From the NCBI GenBank assembly GCA_016192145.1, contig JACPUT010000018.1, positions 310,001 through 374,000 of the forward strand: a stretch of 64,000 nucleotides of DNA, given 5' to 3'. The notes beneath the pieces were generated by a model that ran no database searches, was not told where the DNA came from, and saw nothing but the letters and a program-made list of their open reading frames with translations. Each line of letters starts with the position of its first letter. Within the stretch, counting starts at the first letter, position 1. The position numbers were made by a program, and so were the translations under genes. Shown here piece by piece: positions 36,517-44,940 of the stretch. The stretch is from Acidobacteriota bacterium (GTDB taxonomy: Bacteria; Acidobacteriota; Holophagae; Holophagales; Holophagaceae).

Positions 36517-36918
36517 ATGAGCTTCAAGGACGAATTCAAGTCGTTCGTGATGAAGGGCAACGTGGTGGACCTTGCCGTGGCCGTGGTCATCGGCGGGGCC
36601 TTCGGCAAGATCGTCACGGCCCTCGTGGAGGGGGTGATCATGCCCCTCGTGGGGATGGCCGTGCCCGGCGGGGATTGGCGCGGCATCGCAGTCGGCCCGC
36701 AGAACGCATTCAAGGTGGGCAGCGTGGTCGGCGCCATCGTCGACTTCCTCTGCATCGCCATGGTGGTGTTCCTCGTGTTCGTGAAGGGGCTCTCCAAACT
36801 AAAGAAGCACGAGGAGACTCCGCTGCTCACTCCCACGACCAAGGAATGCCCCCGTTGCCTGGAATCCGTGGCCCTCAAGGCCACCCGCTGCAAGCACTGC
36901 ACGAGCGAACTGGCCTGA
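36517..36918 (+). CDS. mscL: Large-conductance mechanosensitive channel with C-terminal zinc ribbon
   Basis: MscL opens under membrane tension and releases solutes on osmotic downshock. The 133-residue product starts FKDEFKSFVMKGNVVDLAVAVVIGGAFGKIV, the typical first helix with its pore constriction. A periplasmic loop and a second helix follow (GAIVDFLCIAMVVFLVFV). The usual C-terminal helix is replaced or extended by a zinc-ribbon-like segment: CPRCLES...CKHC near residues 112-129. That addition is unusual and might bind metal or sense redox. AGGAGG lies 5 bases upstream. The 221-base spacer before it has a small hairpin (about 36477-36500) and no gene. Confidence 0.92.
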   Translation: MSFKDEFKSFVMKGNVVDLAVAVVIGGAFGKIVTALVEGVIMPLVGMAVPGGDWRGIAVGPQNAFKVGSVVGAIVDFLCIAMVVFLVFVKGLSKLKKHEETPLLTPTTKECPRCLESVALKATRCKHCTSELA

Positions 36919-37055
36919 TGGGGGTCGCCCCCGCGGCCGACCTCGAGAACGTGATCGCCCGGCGGGATGCCCTCATGGAGGGTCTCCAGTCGAGTGGTTC
37001 GCGTTGGGGCCTCTTTCCCGCGCCGTGCCGGGAGGTCATCGAAACCCTGGCCTGA
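36918..37055 (+). CDS. Possible 45-residue protein overlapping the mscL stop
   Basis: An ATG overlaps the mscL stop (TGATG) and opens a frame of 45 codons that begins MGVAPAADLENVIARRDALM. Overlap of this type often marks a coupled gene, and the frame could form a short amphipathic helix. I know no family for it. In GC-rich DNA such frames arise by chance, so this is a weak call. Confidence 0.25.
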   Translation: MGVAPAADLENVIARRDALMEGLQSSGSRWGLFPAPCREVIETLA

Positions 37056-37129
37056 CAAGGGCGCGTGTGGTCAACTGGAGGTTCAACCTCCGGGGGATCG
37101 AGTGCCCCCGCCGACGCACGAGGGCGCCG

Positions 37130-39916
37130 ATGAGCGAGCAGGCCCAGGCCAAGAAATACCCCGTCTTCCTTCCCAAGACGGACTTCCCCATGAAGGCCGA
37201 TCTGCCGCAGCGCGAGCCCAAGCGCGTGGAGCAATGGAAGGCCGAAGGCCTCTACGCCCGCATCGAGGCCCGCCGCCGCGCCGACAACGCCGTCGGCAAG
37301 GGCAGGGGGCGCCGTGTGCTGCACGATGGCCCGCCCTACGCCAACGGCGGCATTCACATCGGCCACGCCCTGAACAAGATCCTCAAGGATTTCGTCGTCA
37401 AGACCAGCTGGCTGGAGGGCTTCGAAAGCCCCTACGTCCCCGGTTGGGACTGCCACGGCCTGCCCATCGAGCACGCGGTGGAGAAGGACCTCGGCCCCAA
37501 GCGCCGGGAGATGAGCCGCGCCGACTTCCTCACCCACTGCCGGGCTTACGCCCAGAAGTGGATCGACACCCAGCGCACCGCCTTCCAGCGCCTGGGCGTG
37601 CTGGGCGCCTGGGAGCAGCCCTACGTCACCATGGAGCCCGCCTACGAGGGCGCCATCGTGCGCCAGCTGGGCAAGCTCTTCGAGCATGGCTGCGTCACCC
37701 GCAAGCTGAAGGTGGTGCACTGGAGCTATGGCGCCCGTACGGCCCTGGCCGAGGCGGAAGTGGAGTACGCCGACAAGACGAGCCCCGCCATCACCGTGGC
37801 CTTCCCCGTGGCGGATGCCGAAGCCCGCCGCATGGAGTTGCCCACGCCGCTCTTCCTGCCCATCTGGACGACCACCCCCTGGACCCTGCCCAGCAACCGC
37901 GCCATCGCCATGCACGCCGACCTGGAATACGCGGTGGTGAAGGCGGGCGACGCCCACTATGTCGTGGCCGTGTCCCTGCTGGAGGACTTCCAGAAAAAGC
38001 TCGGTGTGGACCTGCACACGGTGCAGACCCGCAAGGGCAAGGAGTTCCAGACCCTCGTGGCCCGCCACGCCTGGATCGACCGGGAGTCCCCCGTGCTGCT
38101 GGGCGACCACGTCACCGCCGACACTGGCACGGGCCTCGTGCACACGGCCCCCGACCACGGCGTGGACGACTTCCACCTGGCCCACCACCTGGGCCTCTTC
38201 CAGCTCGTGGGCCCCGACGGCAAGTTCGTGGCCGCCGTGGAGGATGCCGAGCTCGAGGGCAAGAACATCTTCGACAGCAACCCCATCGTCGTCGCCAAGC
38301 TGAAAGCCTCGGGCCGGCTCCTGCATGAAGATGCGCTGCTTCACAGCTACCCCCACTGCTGGCGCACCAAGACCCCCATCCTCTTCCGCGCCACGGAGCA
38401 GTGGTTCATCACCATGGACGATGTCATCCAGGGCGGGCCCAGCGAGGGCAAGAGCCTGCGCGAGGCCGGACTCGAGGGTGTGGACGCCACCACCTGGGTG
38501 CCCGCCGTGGGCCGCAACCGCATCCACGCCATGATCGCGGGCCGCCCCGACTGGTGCATCAGCCGGCAACGCGCCTGGGGCACCCCCATCACCGTGCTCC
38601 GCCACCAGGAGACGGGGGAGCCCTTCGTCCACCCCGAGCTCTTCGAGCGCGCCGCCCGGATCATCGAGCAGGGAGGCATCGAGGCCTGGGCGGATGCTGA
38701 CGTGGCCGTCCTCGCCGAAGGCCTGGGCATCAACGCCAGCCAGTACCAGAAGGAGACGGACATCCTGGACGTGTGGATCGACTCCGGCGTGTCGGCCACC
38801 ATCGTCTGCGACATCCACCCCGAGCTGAGCCCTGCGGACTACGGCAAGTTCATCTACCTCGAGGGCAGCGACCAGCACCGCGGCTGGTTCCACTCCAGCC
38901 TCCTCTTCAACCTGGCCGCCAGCGGGCGCAAGCCCTACACCGAGGTCGTCACCCACGGCTTCGTGCTGGACGCCAAGGGGCAGAAGATGAGCAAGAGCCT
39001 CGGCAACGTCGTGGCTCCCGACGAGGTCATGAAGACCTATGGCGCCGACATCCTGCGCCTCTGGGCCGCCAGCGTGGATTACAGCGAGGACGTGCGCATC
39101 GGGAAGGAGATCCTGGAGCGCAGCGCCGACGCCTACCGCAAGATCCGGAATACCCTGCGCTTCCTCCTGGGCGCCCTTTCGGGCTTCGAGCCCGCCACCG
39201 CCTCGGCCGTGGCCGACATGGCTCCGGTGGATGTCTGGGTGCTCGAGGAGATGGGCCGCCTCTCCACCAAGGTGCGCGAGCACTACCGCCGCTTCGAATT
39301 CCACGAGGCGACGCAGGCCCTCCATGGGTTCTGCCAGCTGGAGCTGAGTGGTCGCTACTTCGAAGTGCTCAAGGATCGCCTCTACTGCGATGCCAAGCAT
39401 TCGAGGCGCCGCCGCGGCGCCCAGACCGCCTGCTGGGAACTGGCCAAGGGGCTCTGCGTCCTGCTGGCGCCCATCATGAGCTTCACCGCCGATGAAGCCT
39501 GGGGCCACATTCCCGGCGTCGAAGGCTCCGTGCTCGAGCAACGCTTTCCCGAGGGCCTCACGACCCGCACCCTGCCCGAGAGCTGGGCGGCCCTGTGGGT
39601 GGTGAAGGATGCGCTCGCCGCCGCCCTGGAGCCCCTGCGAGCCACCAAAGTGGTGGGCACCAGCCTGGACGCCCACGTCAAGGTGGGCCTGCCCGATGTC
39701 AACCGCGCCGAGCTCCACCGCATCGGTGAGCCCCTGGAGGAGCTGCTGGTGGTGAGCGGCCTGGAGCTGGTGGATTCCCTGGAGCTGAACCTCGACATCA
39801 CCGCCCACGCCGGCATCAAGTGCCCCCGTTGCTGGAACCACAAGGGCGGCCAGGGCCAGGGTGAAGATGTGAACCTCTGCCTCCGCTGCGCCGAGGTGAT
39901 CGGAGGCACTGCTTGA
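37130..39916 (+). CDS. ileS: Isoleucyl-tRNA synthetase
   Basis: IleS charges tRNA-Ile and edits valine. The 928-residue product has class I motifs: PPYANGGIHIGHALNK (HIGH) near residue 65 and KGQKMSKSLGN (KMSKS) near residue 620. The editing domain spans about 180-400 (WTTTPWTLPSNRAIA, then DTGTGLVHTAPDHG). LEGSDQHRGWFHSSLL is present. The C-terminal zinc site is CPRCWNH...CLRCAEV. The start at 37130 (MSEQAQAKKYPVF) is chosen by homology. It overlaps lspA by 4 bases at its 3' end, the classic ileS-lspA arrangement. Confidence 0.97.
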   Translation: MSEQAQAKKYPVFLPKTDFPMKADLPQREPKRVEQWKAEGLYARIEARRRADNAVGKGRGRRVLHDGPPYANGGIHIGHALNKILKDFVVKTSWLEGFESPYVPGWDCHGLPIEHAVEKDLGPKRREMSRADFLTHCRAYAQKWIDTQRTAFQRLGVLGAWEQPYVTMEPAYEGAIVRQLGKLFEHGCVTRKLKVVHWSYGARTALAEAEVEYADKTSPAITVAFPVADAEARRMELPTPLFLPIWTTTPWTLPSNRAIAMHADLEYAVVKAGDAHYVVAVSLLEDFQKKLGVDLHTVQTRKGKEFQTLVARHAWIDRESPVLLGDHVTADTGTGLVHTAPDHGVDDFHLAHHLGLFQLVGPDGKFVAAVEDAELEGKNIFDSNPIVVAKLKASGRLLHEDALLHSYPHCWRTKTPILFRATEQWFITMDDVIQGGPSEGKSLREAGLEGVDATTWVPAVGRNRIHAMIAGRPDWCISRQRAWGTPITVLRHQETGEPFVHPELFERAARIIEQGGIEAWADADVAVLAEGLGINASQYQKETDILDVWIDSGVSATIVCDIHPELSPADYGKFIYLEGSDQHRGWFHSSLLFNLAASGRKPYTEVVTHGFVLDAKGQKMSKSLGNVVAPDEVMKTYGADILRLWAASVDYSEDVRIGKEILERSADAYRKIRNTLRFLLGALSGFEPATASAVADMAPVDVWVLEEMGRLSTKVREHYRRFEFHEATQALHGFCQLELSGRYFEVLKDRLYCDAKHSRRRRGAQTACWELAKGLCVLLAPIMSFTADEAWGHIPGVEGSVLEQRFPEGLTTRTLPESWAALWVVKDALAAALEPLRATKVVGTSLDAHVKVGLPDVNRAELHRIGEPLEELLVVSGLELVDSLELNLDITAHAGIKCPRCWNHKGGQGQGEDVNLCLRCAEVIGGTA

Positions 39917-40419
39917 TCGACCGCCGCATCTCCTGGCTGACGCTTCCCGCCACGGCCCTGCTCATCGATTGGGCTTCCAAGGCCGCCGTGCTGAAGCGCC
40001 TTCACTACGAGGGCGATAGCATCGCCGTGATCCCAGGGGTCTTCCACCTCACGCTCGGCTATAACACCGGCGCCATCTTCGGCAGTTTCCAGGGGCTGTC
40101 CCCGCTGGTCCGCTCCGTGCTTTTCGGCGTGGCCGGGCTGGTGGCCCTGGTCTTCTTCGGCAAGGCCTTCCTGTCGGAAGCCACGCCGCGCCTTGAGCGC
40201 ATCGCGCTGGGCCTCATCCTCGGCGGCGCCTTGGGCAACGGCTTGGATCGCCTCCGCCACGGCCACGTGGTCGACTTCATCGACGTGGTCATCCGGGGCT
40301 GGCACTACTGGACCTTCAACATCGCCGACAGCTTCATCGTCTGTGGCGGGATCCTGTTCGTGTGGTCCATGCTGAGCCATCCCGCTTCCCCGGCATCATC
40401 AGACACCCTCGCGCCCTGA
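39913..40419 (+). CDS. lspA: Lipoprotein signal peptidase LspA
   Basis: LspA cleaves the signal peptide of prolipoproteins in the inner membrane. The 168-residue product has four membrane segments. The two catalytic Asp residues lie in GNGLDRLRHGHVVDFIDV and FNIADSFI. The N-terminal helix has LLIDWASKAAVL, a D-x2-SK pattern of the family. The start codon is TTG at 39913, overlapping the end of ileS, so translation is probably coupled. Candidate substrates such as the lipoprotein at 33726-34184 are encoded nearby. Confidence 0.94.
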   Translation: MIDRRISWLTLPATALLIDWASKAAVLKRLHYEGDSIAVIPGVFHLTLGYNTGAIFGSFQGLSPLVRSVLFGVAGLVALVFFGKAFLSEATPRLERIALGLILGGALGNGLDRLRHGHVVDFIDVVIRGWHYWTFNIADSFIVCGGILFVWSMLSHPASPASSDTLAP

Positions 40420-40422
40420 CCC

Positions 40423-41697
40423 ATGCCCCTCTCCGCGAACCCCTCCAGACTTCCCGGCCAACCGACGCCGAGGGTGCTGGTGGTGGACGACGACCGGGTG
40501 ACCCTCAGGATCCTCCAGGAGATGCTCTCGCGCCTCGGGTGCGAGGTGAGGTTGGCGGGCAACGCCCTTGAGGGCCTGGATCTGCTCCGGCAGGAACGGG
40601 TGGATATCGTGTTCCTCGACGTGGTGCTGCCCGGGATGAACGGCATCAAGGCCTGTGAAGCCATCAAAGCCCACGGCCCCTGGCGGAACATCGGCGTGAT
40701 CCTCCTCACGGGGGAGCGGCAGGACCTCAAGAGCCAGGCCTTCGGAGCCGGGGCCGACGATTTCCTCACCAAACCCATCGATCCCCTGGAGCTGCAGGCC
40801 CGACTTCGCATTCATCTGCTCACGCGTCGCATCGAGCAGGCGGATCAGTGGCGACTGATGCCGGCCCCCACCTGGGAGGAACCCCGGCCGGGGCGGACTC
40901 TAGCCCTGGTGAACCCCTCCACGTTGGCGGTGGACCTCCAGCAGGACATGAACACGCTGGGGATGGACTACCGAGAGGTCCATGCCCTGCCGGAATTCCT
41001 GCTGGCCCTGGAGCAGGGTCCCGCGGACCTCTTGATCATCGATGCCAGCTCGGTGCCGGGCCCTTTGCCCCGCTTTGTCCAGGCCCTGCGCCAGATCCCA
41101 GGCGCGGTCCAGGTGCCCTTGCTCGTCGTCTGCGAGGAATCCCGGCTCGAAGAAGAACTTCCCCTGCTTCGGGAAGATCGGGTGGATCTGGTGGCCAACC
41201 CCCTCGTGCTTCCCGAACTCCAGTTGCGTGTGCGGTCGCTGTTGAATCTGGCCAGGAAGGAGGACATCGGCCTGGAATTGGGACCCCCGTTCCTGGATCC
41301 GGATTCCGGGGCCCTCACCCGCCCCTTCCTGGAGGCCTTCCTCGCCCACTGGGCCGCGGGGGCAGGCAGGATCCACACCCCATGGTGCCTGGTCGCGGTG
41401 CAATTCCCGGTGGGTTCCGAGCCCGATCTTGTCGGCCGCCGGGAAGCCCTCCAGCCGATACGGGAAGCCATGGAACCCGGGGACTTGCTGGCCAAGATGG
41501 GAGATCGGACCTTTGTTGTCCTCTTGTTGGGGAGGACGGCGGCCCAAGGGGAACTCCTCCTCTGGATGCTCCGGCGCAAGCATTTCAAGGGGAAGGCGAT
41601 TACCCTCGAGGGCCGGGACGCCCCGGCCCAGGTTCTCCTGGGGGAGCTCGCCACCGGGCTGCTGAACTCCAAGCCTGGTGCGGCTTCCCCTAGGTAG
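40423..41697 (+). CDS. Response regulator with REC, degenerate REC and degenerate GGDEF domains
   Basis: This 424-residue protein has a PleD-like layout. Residues of about 17-135 are an intact receiver (VLVVDDDRVTLRIL, phospho-Asp in IVFLDVVLPGMNGI, Thr in LLTGE, Lys in FLTKPID). Residues of about 150-275 are a second receiver-like domain in which the acidic pocket is lost. Residues of about 285-415 align with a GGDEF domain in outline (DPDSGALTRPFLEAFL), but the GGDEF motif reads GDRTF, so cyclic-di-GMP synthesis is unlikely. It probably acts by protein contact. It follows lspA by 3 bases. Confidence 0.87.
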   Translation: MPLSANPSRLPGQPTPRVLVVDDDRVTLRILQEMLSRLGCEVRLAGNALEGLDLLRQERVDIVFLDVVLPGMNGIKACEAIKAHGPWRNIGVILLTGERQDLKSQAFGAGADDFLTKPIDPLELQARLRIHLLTRRIEQADQWRLMPAPTWEEPRPGRTLALVNPSTLAVDLQQDMNTLGMDYREVHALPEFLLALEQGPADLLIIDASSVPGPLPRFVQALRQIPGAVQVPLLVVCEESRLEEELPLLREDRVDLVANPLVLPELQLRVRSLLNLARKEDIGLELGPPFLDPDSGALTRPFLEAFLAHWAAGAGRIHTPWCLVAVQFPVGSEPDLVGRREALQPIREAMEPGDLLAKMGDRTFVVLLLGRTAAQGELLLWMLRRKHFKGKAITLEGRDAPAQVLLGELATGLLNSKPGAASPR

Positions 41698-41698
41698 A

Positions 41699-42277
41699 TC
41701 AGGCTTGGGCGGATAGGGGGAGCAGGCCGAGCTCCTCGCGGTGCTCGTTCAGCACGGCGAGGATGCGGGCCAGGTGCTCCTCCTCCGTACCCCCCACGGC
41801 TTCGATGAGCATGCGAAAGCCCTCGGCCACCTCGTGCCGATCCACGCCGGCCGCGAAGGCCTTGTCCTTCAGCTTCTTCTTCACGGAAGAGGGTTTGATG
41901 CCCTCCGTCCGCTCCGGCCGCACGAGGGCCACGGCCATGCAGAAGCCGGTAATCTCATCCGAGGCCAACAGGGCCTTGTCCAGCAGGCTGTCGTAGCTCA
42001 CCCCCCACTGGGTGTAATGGGCGCTGATGGCGTGGGCGAGGTCCTCGTCCCCCCGCTCCCGGAGCCAGGCCACGATGCGCTTGGGGTGCTCCATGGGCCA
42101 CTGGTCATAGTCCGCGTCGTGCAGCATGCCGGCCAGGCCGAAGCGCTCCACGTCGCCACCCACGCGCGCGGCGAGGTCCCGCATCACCAGTTCCACGGCC
42201 CGGGCGTGAACGCGCAGCTTTGCGGAGGGGGTCCAGGCGCAGAGCAGAGTCCAGGCTTCATCTCGAGTCAGGGCCAT
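41699..42277 (-). CDS. HD-domain phosphohydrolase-like protein
   Basis: The 192-residue product has HD-domain metal ligands: His24 (LRVHARAVELV), His53-Asp54 (MLHDADYDQW), His near 87 (ISAHYTQW) and Asp near 104 (ALLASDEITG). Members of this branch are small predicted nucleotidases or phosphodiesterases. Substrate is not clear. It lies on the strand opposite to the response regulator, with the two stops adjacent. It is 10 bases downstream of the second truA, so it may be the last gene in the minus-strand series regulator-truA-HD. Confidence 0.87.
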   Translation of the reverse strand: MALTRDEAWTLLCAWTPSAKLRVHARAVELVMRDLAARVGGDVERFGLAGMLHDADYDQWPMEHPKRIVAWLRERGDEDLAHAISAHYTQWGVSYDSLLDKALLASDEITGFCMAVALVRPERTEGIKPSSVKKKLKDKAFAAGVDRHEVAEGFRMLIEAVGGTEEEHLARILAVLNEHREELGLLPLSAQA

Positions 42278-42287
42278 GGTCGACCTC

Positions 42288-43184
42288 TCAGGGCACCAGG
42301 ATCATGGGTTTCAGATCACCGGGGCCCGCGTCGCCCTGATAGCGCACGTGCTCCAGGAAGAGCCCGGACGCGGGCGCCGCCAGGGCGGACCAGAAGAGGG
42401 CGGCGTCGGGCCGGGGGCGCGCGAGATCCCGGGCGATGCGGGCCGGATCCGCGCCCGCCTCGCCCCGGGCGCAGGCCACGGCGGCACCCACCATGCGGCG
42501 CACCTGGCTGCGCTTGAAATGGGAGGCGGTGACGCGGAGCAGGATCAGGCTGCCGGATTGGGCCATTTCGCAGGCTTCGATTTTGCAGCGGGGATCATCC
42601 TGCGCGTCGAGATCGGCGAAGGCGCTCATGTCGAAGGTGCCTTCAAAGGTCTTCCAGGCGCGTTCCAGGGAGGTGAGGTCGAGGCGCTGCTTCACCCACC
42701 AGATGAAGGGCTTGGCCAGTCCCGAGCGGCGCTGGGAGATCTGGTAGAGGTAACTGCGGGACATGGCATCGTGCCGGGCGTGGAAATCCGGCGAGCAGGA
42801 ATAAGCGGCCCGCAGCCCGATATCGCCGGGAAGATGCGGTTCCAACAGGCGGGGGAGGTCCCGGTGGCTGGGCGCGCCCGTGGGCTCCAGATGCAGGTGG
42901 GCCACCTGGCCCAGGGCGTGGACGCCGGCATCCGTGCGGCCACTGCCCATGAGGGTGACGAGCCGGAGACCGGCCTGGCGGACCGCGTGCTCGATGCTGC
43001 CGGCGACGGTGCGCACGCCCTCGGCGGACTGGCGTTCACCCTGGCGCTGCCAGCCCTGGAATTTGCCACCTTCGTACTCCAGCACCAGCCGATAGGCCGT
43101 CACGAGGCCCAGGGGCTTGGCGGGGCGGACGCGCGAGCCGGGCCTGGGGCCAGGGGCCCCGGGGCGGGAGACGGGACGGCTCAC
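42288..43184 (-). CDS. truA: Second TruA-family tRNA pseudouridine synthase
   Basis: The 298-residue product is a paralogue of the TruA at 148-951. It has the same first strand (YRLVLEYEGGKFQGWQRQ) and catalytic-Asp motif GSGRTDAGVHALGQ, then SRSYLYQI and LLRVTASHFKRSQVRRMVGA. The N-terminus carries a basic, Pro/Arg-rich extension of about 28 residues, which may be real or may reflect a later start (GTG at 43103). The GTG at 43184 overlaps the stop of the upstream response-regulator gene. The presence of two TruA copies suggests divided targets, as between positions 38-40 and other tRNA sites. Confidence 0.9.
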   Translation of the reverse strand: MSRPVSRPGAPGPRPGSRVRPAKPLGLVTAYRLVLEYEGGKFQGWQRQGERQSAEGVRTVAGSIEHAVRQAGLRLVTLMGSGRTDAGVHALGQVAHLHLEPTGAPSHRDLPRLLEPHLPGDIGLRAAYSCSPDFHARHDAMSRSYLYQISQRRSGLAKPFIWWVKQRLDLTSLERAWKTFEGTFDMSAFADLDAQDDPRCKIEACEMAQSGSLILLRVTASHFKRSQVRRMVGAAVACARGEAGADPARIARDLARPRPDAALFWSALAAPASGLFLEHVRYQGDAGPGDLKPMILVP

Positions 43185-43582
43185 GCGCCCTCGATGACGC
43201 CGCGCACGGCGGCCACGAAGGCATCGGGATCGTGGATGGGCTTGGGGTAGTACCCTTCAGCGCCAGTCTCGGCGAGGAACTTCTCCTTGTCGCCATACAT
43301 GGCGTGCGCGGTGGCGAGGAGCACGGGGATGCGCCGGCAGGCTTCGTCCGCCTTGAGGAGCTTGGTGATGGCCAGGCCATCCACCTTCTTGCCCTCCCAG
43401 GTGCTGCGCGTGAGGCTCACATCCATGATGATCGCCAGCAGATCGCCTTCGCGGGCCAGCTCCAGGATCTCGGGCACGTCCTCCGTATGGACCACCTCGT
43501 ACCCGCCCTTCTTGGCCAGGACGACCTTGATGAACTTCACGTTGATGGGGTCGTCCTCCACCAGGAGGATTCGGTTGGACAT
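43181..43582 (-). CDS. Single-domain response regulator
   Basis: The 133-residue product is a stand-alone receiver: ILLVEDDPINVKFI (acidic pair), the phospho-Asp in AIIMDVSLTRS, Thr/Ala in LLATAHAMYG and Lys in YYPKPIHDPD. It has no output domain, so it must act by binding a partner, for example a kinase or phosphotransferase. A short insert (TRSTWEGKKVDG) is typical of DivK-like regulators of this lineage. GGAG lies 9 bases upstream of the ATG. Its stop overlaps the GTG of the second truA. Confidence 0.92.
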   Translation of the reverse strand: MSNRILLVEDDPINVKFIKVVLAKKGGYEVVHTEDVPEILELAREGDLLAIIMDVSLTRSTWEGKKVDGLAITKLLKADEACRRIPVLLATAHAMYGDKEKFLAETGAEGYYPKPIHDPDAFVAAVRGVIEGA

Positions 43583-43615
43583 GGATGGCGGCTCCGGGGA
43601 CAGTCTATCGGAAAA

Positions 43616-43711
43616 GGGCTCTGGGCTCTTGGCTTTAGACTCTTGCCGACTCCGACCCAGGCGAACCACCGCGCCAAGCCGTACTCAGCCAAAGCCAAGA
43701 GCCCAGAGCCC
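43616..43711. repeat. Inverted repeat with 21-bp perfect arms (GGGCTCT words)
   Basis: Arms 43616-43636 and 43691-43711 are exactly complementary (GGGCTCTGGGCTCTTGGCTTT). The spacer lies between the PHP gene and the response regulator gene, both on the minus strand, so it may also end the PHP transcript. It shares its word style with the proS leader repeat at 5253-5323. Confidence 0.8.
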
Positions 43712-43714
43712 GGC

Positions 43715-44560
43715 TCAGGCCCCGCGCTGCTTGCGGTACTCCAGGTCTTCCAGCACCGCATCCGGTACCCTGAGGCTGCCGCGGCCCACGCCCAGCTTCA
43801 GGCCGGGCTTGTTGGCGCCGTGGTAATCGCTGCCGCCACTCACGGCCATGCGCAGCTTCTCGGAGAGGCGCAGGAAGTGGTGCTGTTGGGCCGGTTGGTA
43901 TTCGCCGTAGTAGGCCTCGAAGCCCTCCACGCCCTGGCGCTGGAGCTCGGCCATGGGTTCCCGCCAGTCGAACTCGCCGCGGTAGAAGCGGCCGGGGTGG
44001 GCCACGATGGGAATGCCGCCGGCCTCGCGGATCCACCGGGCCGCCTCGGCGGGCTCCAGCTCTTCCCGCTCCACGAAGGCGGGGCCATTGTCCCCGATGA
44101 GGCGGTCGAAGGCATCCTGGGCCCGGTTGACGTAGCCCTTGGCCTTCAACGCCAGGGCGAAGTGCATCCGGGAGATGAGGGGGCTGTCGGCGTGGGCCTG
44201 CACGTCCTCCAGTTCGAGGGGGCAGCCGACTTCCTTGAGGCGCGCCACCATGCGCCCATTGCGATCGTCCCGTCGCTCTCGGAGTTCCTTCAGGCGCGTC
44301 TGGAAGGTGGCATCGGCGGGATCGACGAGCAGGCCCAGCATGTGCAGGCTCCGCCCGAGGAACTTGCAGCTGAGCTCGGTGCCCGCGAGCAGCTTCACCT
44401 TCACGTGGGGTTGCATGGCTAGGAATCGGGGAATGCCGTCCAGGGTGTCGTGATCGGTCAGACAGGCCGCATGGAGGCCCGCCTCATCGGCCATGAGCGC
44501 CAAGGCCTCGGGGGCATCGGTGCCGTCGCTGTAAAGGGAGTGGAAGTGGAAGTCGATCAT
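43715..44560 (-). CDS. PHP-domain phosphoesterase (RNase AM/YciV-like)
   Basis: The 281-residue product has the PHP metal motifs: MIDFHFHSLYSDGTD (Asp3, His5, His7), LTDHDTLDGI, AGTELSCKF, IVAHPGRF and GSDYHGAN near the end. This set matches the YciV branch, which hydrolyses nucleoside 3',5'-bisphosphates and the 5' ends of short RNAs. GGAGG 5 bases upstream fixes the start at 44560. The FlhB-like gene upstream on the same strand ends 33 bases away, so they may share a transcript. Confidence 0.9.
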   Translation of the reverse strand: MIDFHFHSLYSDGTDAPEALALMADEAGLHAACLTDHDTLDGIPRFLAMQPHVKVKLLAGTELSCKFLGRSLHMLGLLVDPADATFQTRLKELRERRDDRNGRMVARLKEVGCPLELEDVQAHADSPLISRMHFALALKAKGYVNRAQDAFDRLIGDNGPAFVEREELEPAEAARWIREAGGIPIVAHPGRFYRGEFDWREPMAELQRQGVEGFEAYYGEYQPAQQHHFLRLSEKLRMAVSGGSDYHGANKPGLKLGVGRGSLRVPDAVLEDLEYRKQRGA

Positions 44561-44592
44561 CGGAACCTCCATTCTCGCACCGTAATCTACGA

Positions 44593-44877
44593 TCAGCCCT
44601 TCTCCATGCGCCCATTCGCGCGGTACAGCGCCGCCAGGAGCACGGCCACGGCCTGGAAGAGCTCGGGAGGGATGAGGCGATCGATGTCGAGGGGCTCCAG
44701 GGCGGCCATGAGATCGAGATCCCGCTCCACGGGAACGCCCGCCTTCCGGGCCTCCTCCAGGATGCGCTCCGCGAGCTTCCCCTCGCCCCTGGCCACGAGG
44801 CGGGGGGCCGTGTCCTGATAGGGGGCTTCGGGGCGGTACCGCAGGGCGGCCGCCCGAGGGCGATGGATGCGCGTCAT
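44593..44877 (-). CDS. FlhB C-terminal-domain-like protein
   Basis: The 94-residue product resembles the cytoplasmic tail of FlhB and other type III export switch proteins: RAAALRYRPEAPYQDTAPRLVARGEGKLAERILEEARKAGVPVERDLDLMAALEPLDIDRLIPPELFQAVAVLLA in outline. It has no NPTH autocleavage motif, where FlhB reads NPTHYA. Stand-alone copies of this domain are known from other bacteria and may assist flagellar export. The start at 44877 is chosen because upstream residues do not match. A FliL-like fragment at the left edge and CheX are the other motility traces. Confidence 0.8.
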   Translation of the reverse strand: MTRIHRPRAAALRYRPEAPYQDTAPRLVARGEGKLAERILEEARKAGVPVERDLDLMAALEPLDIDRLIPPELFQAVAVLLAALYRANGRMEKG

Positions 44878-44892
44878 GGGGGCGTGATCGGC

Positions 44893-44925
44893 AAAAAAAT
44901 GCCCCGGCTGGAGCCGGGGCATTTT
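44893..44925 (-). terminator. Rho-independent terminator of the glycosyltransferase gene
   Basis: A 14-bp perfect hairpin spans 44896-44925 (AAAATGCCCCGGCT and its complement). On the minus strand it continues into a run of T residues (A-run 44893-44899 on the plus strand). It starts 16 bases after the stop of the glycosyltransferase gene. Confidence 0.9.
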
Positions 44926-44940
44926 CGGGAGGGGCAGGGC

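Noticed and set aside
36875-39841. Very long open frame antisense to ileS (and similar ones antisense to secA, uvrB and proS)
   Set aside because: These follow from codon bias in GC-rich genes. The predicted proteins are low-complexity, rich in His/Leu/Gly/Asp, and match no family, while the opposite strand encodes complete known enzymes.
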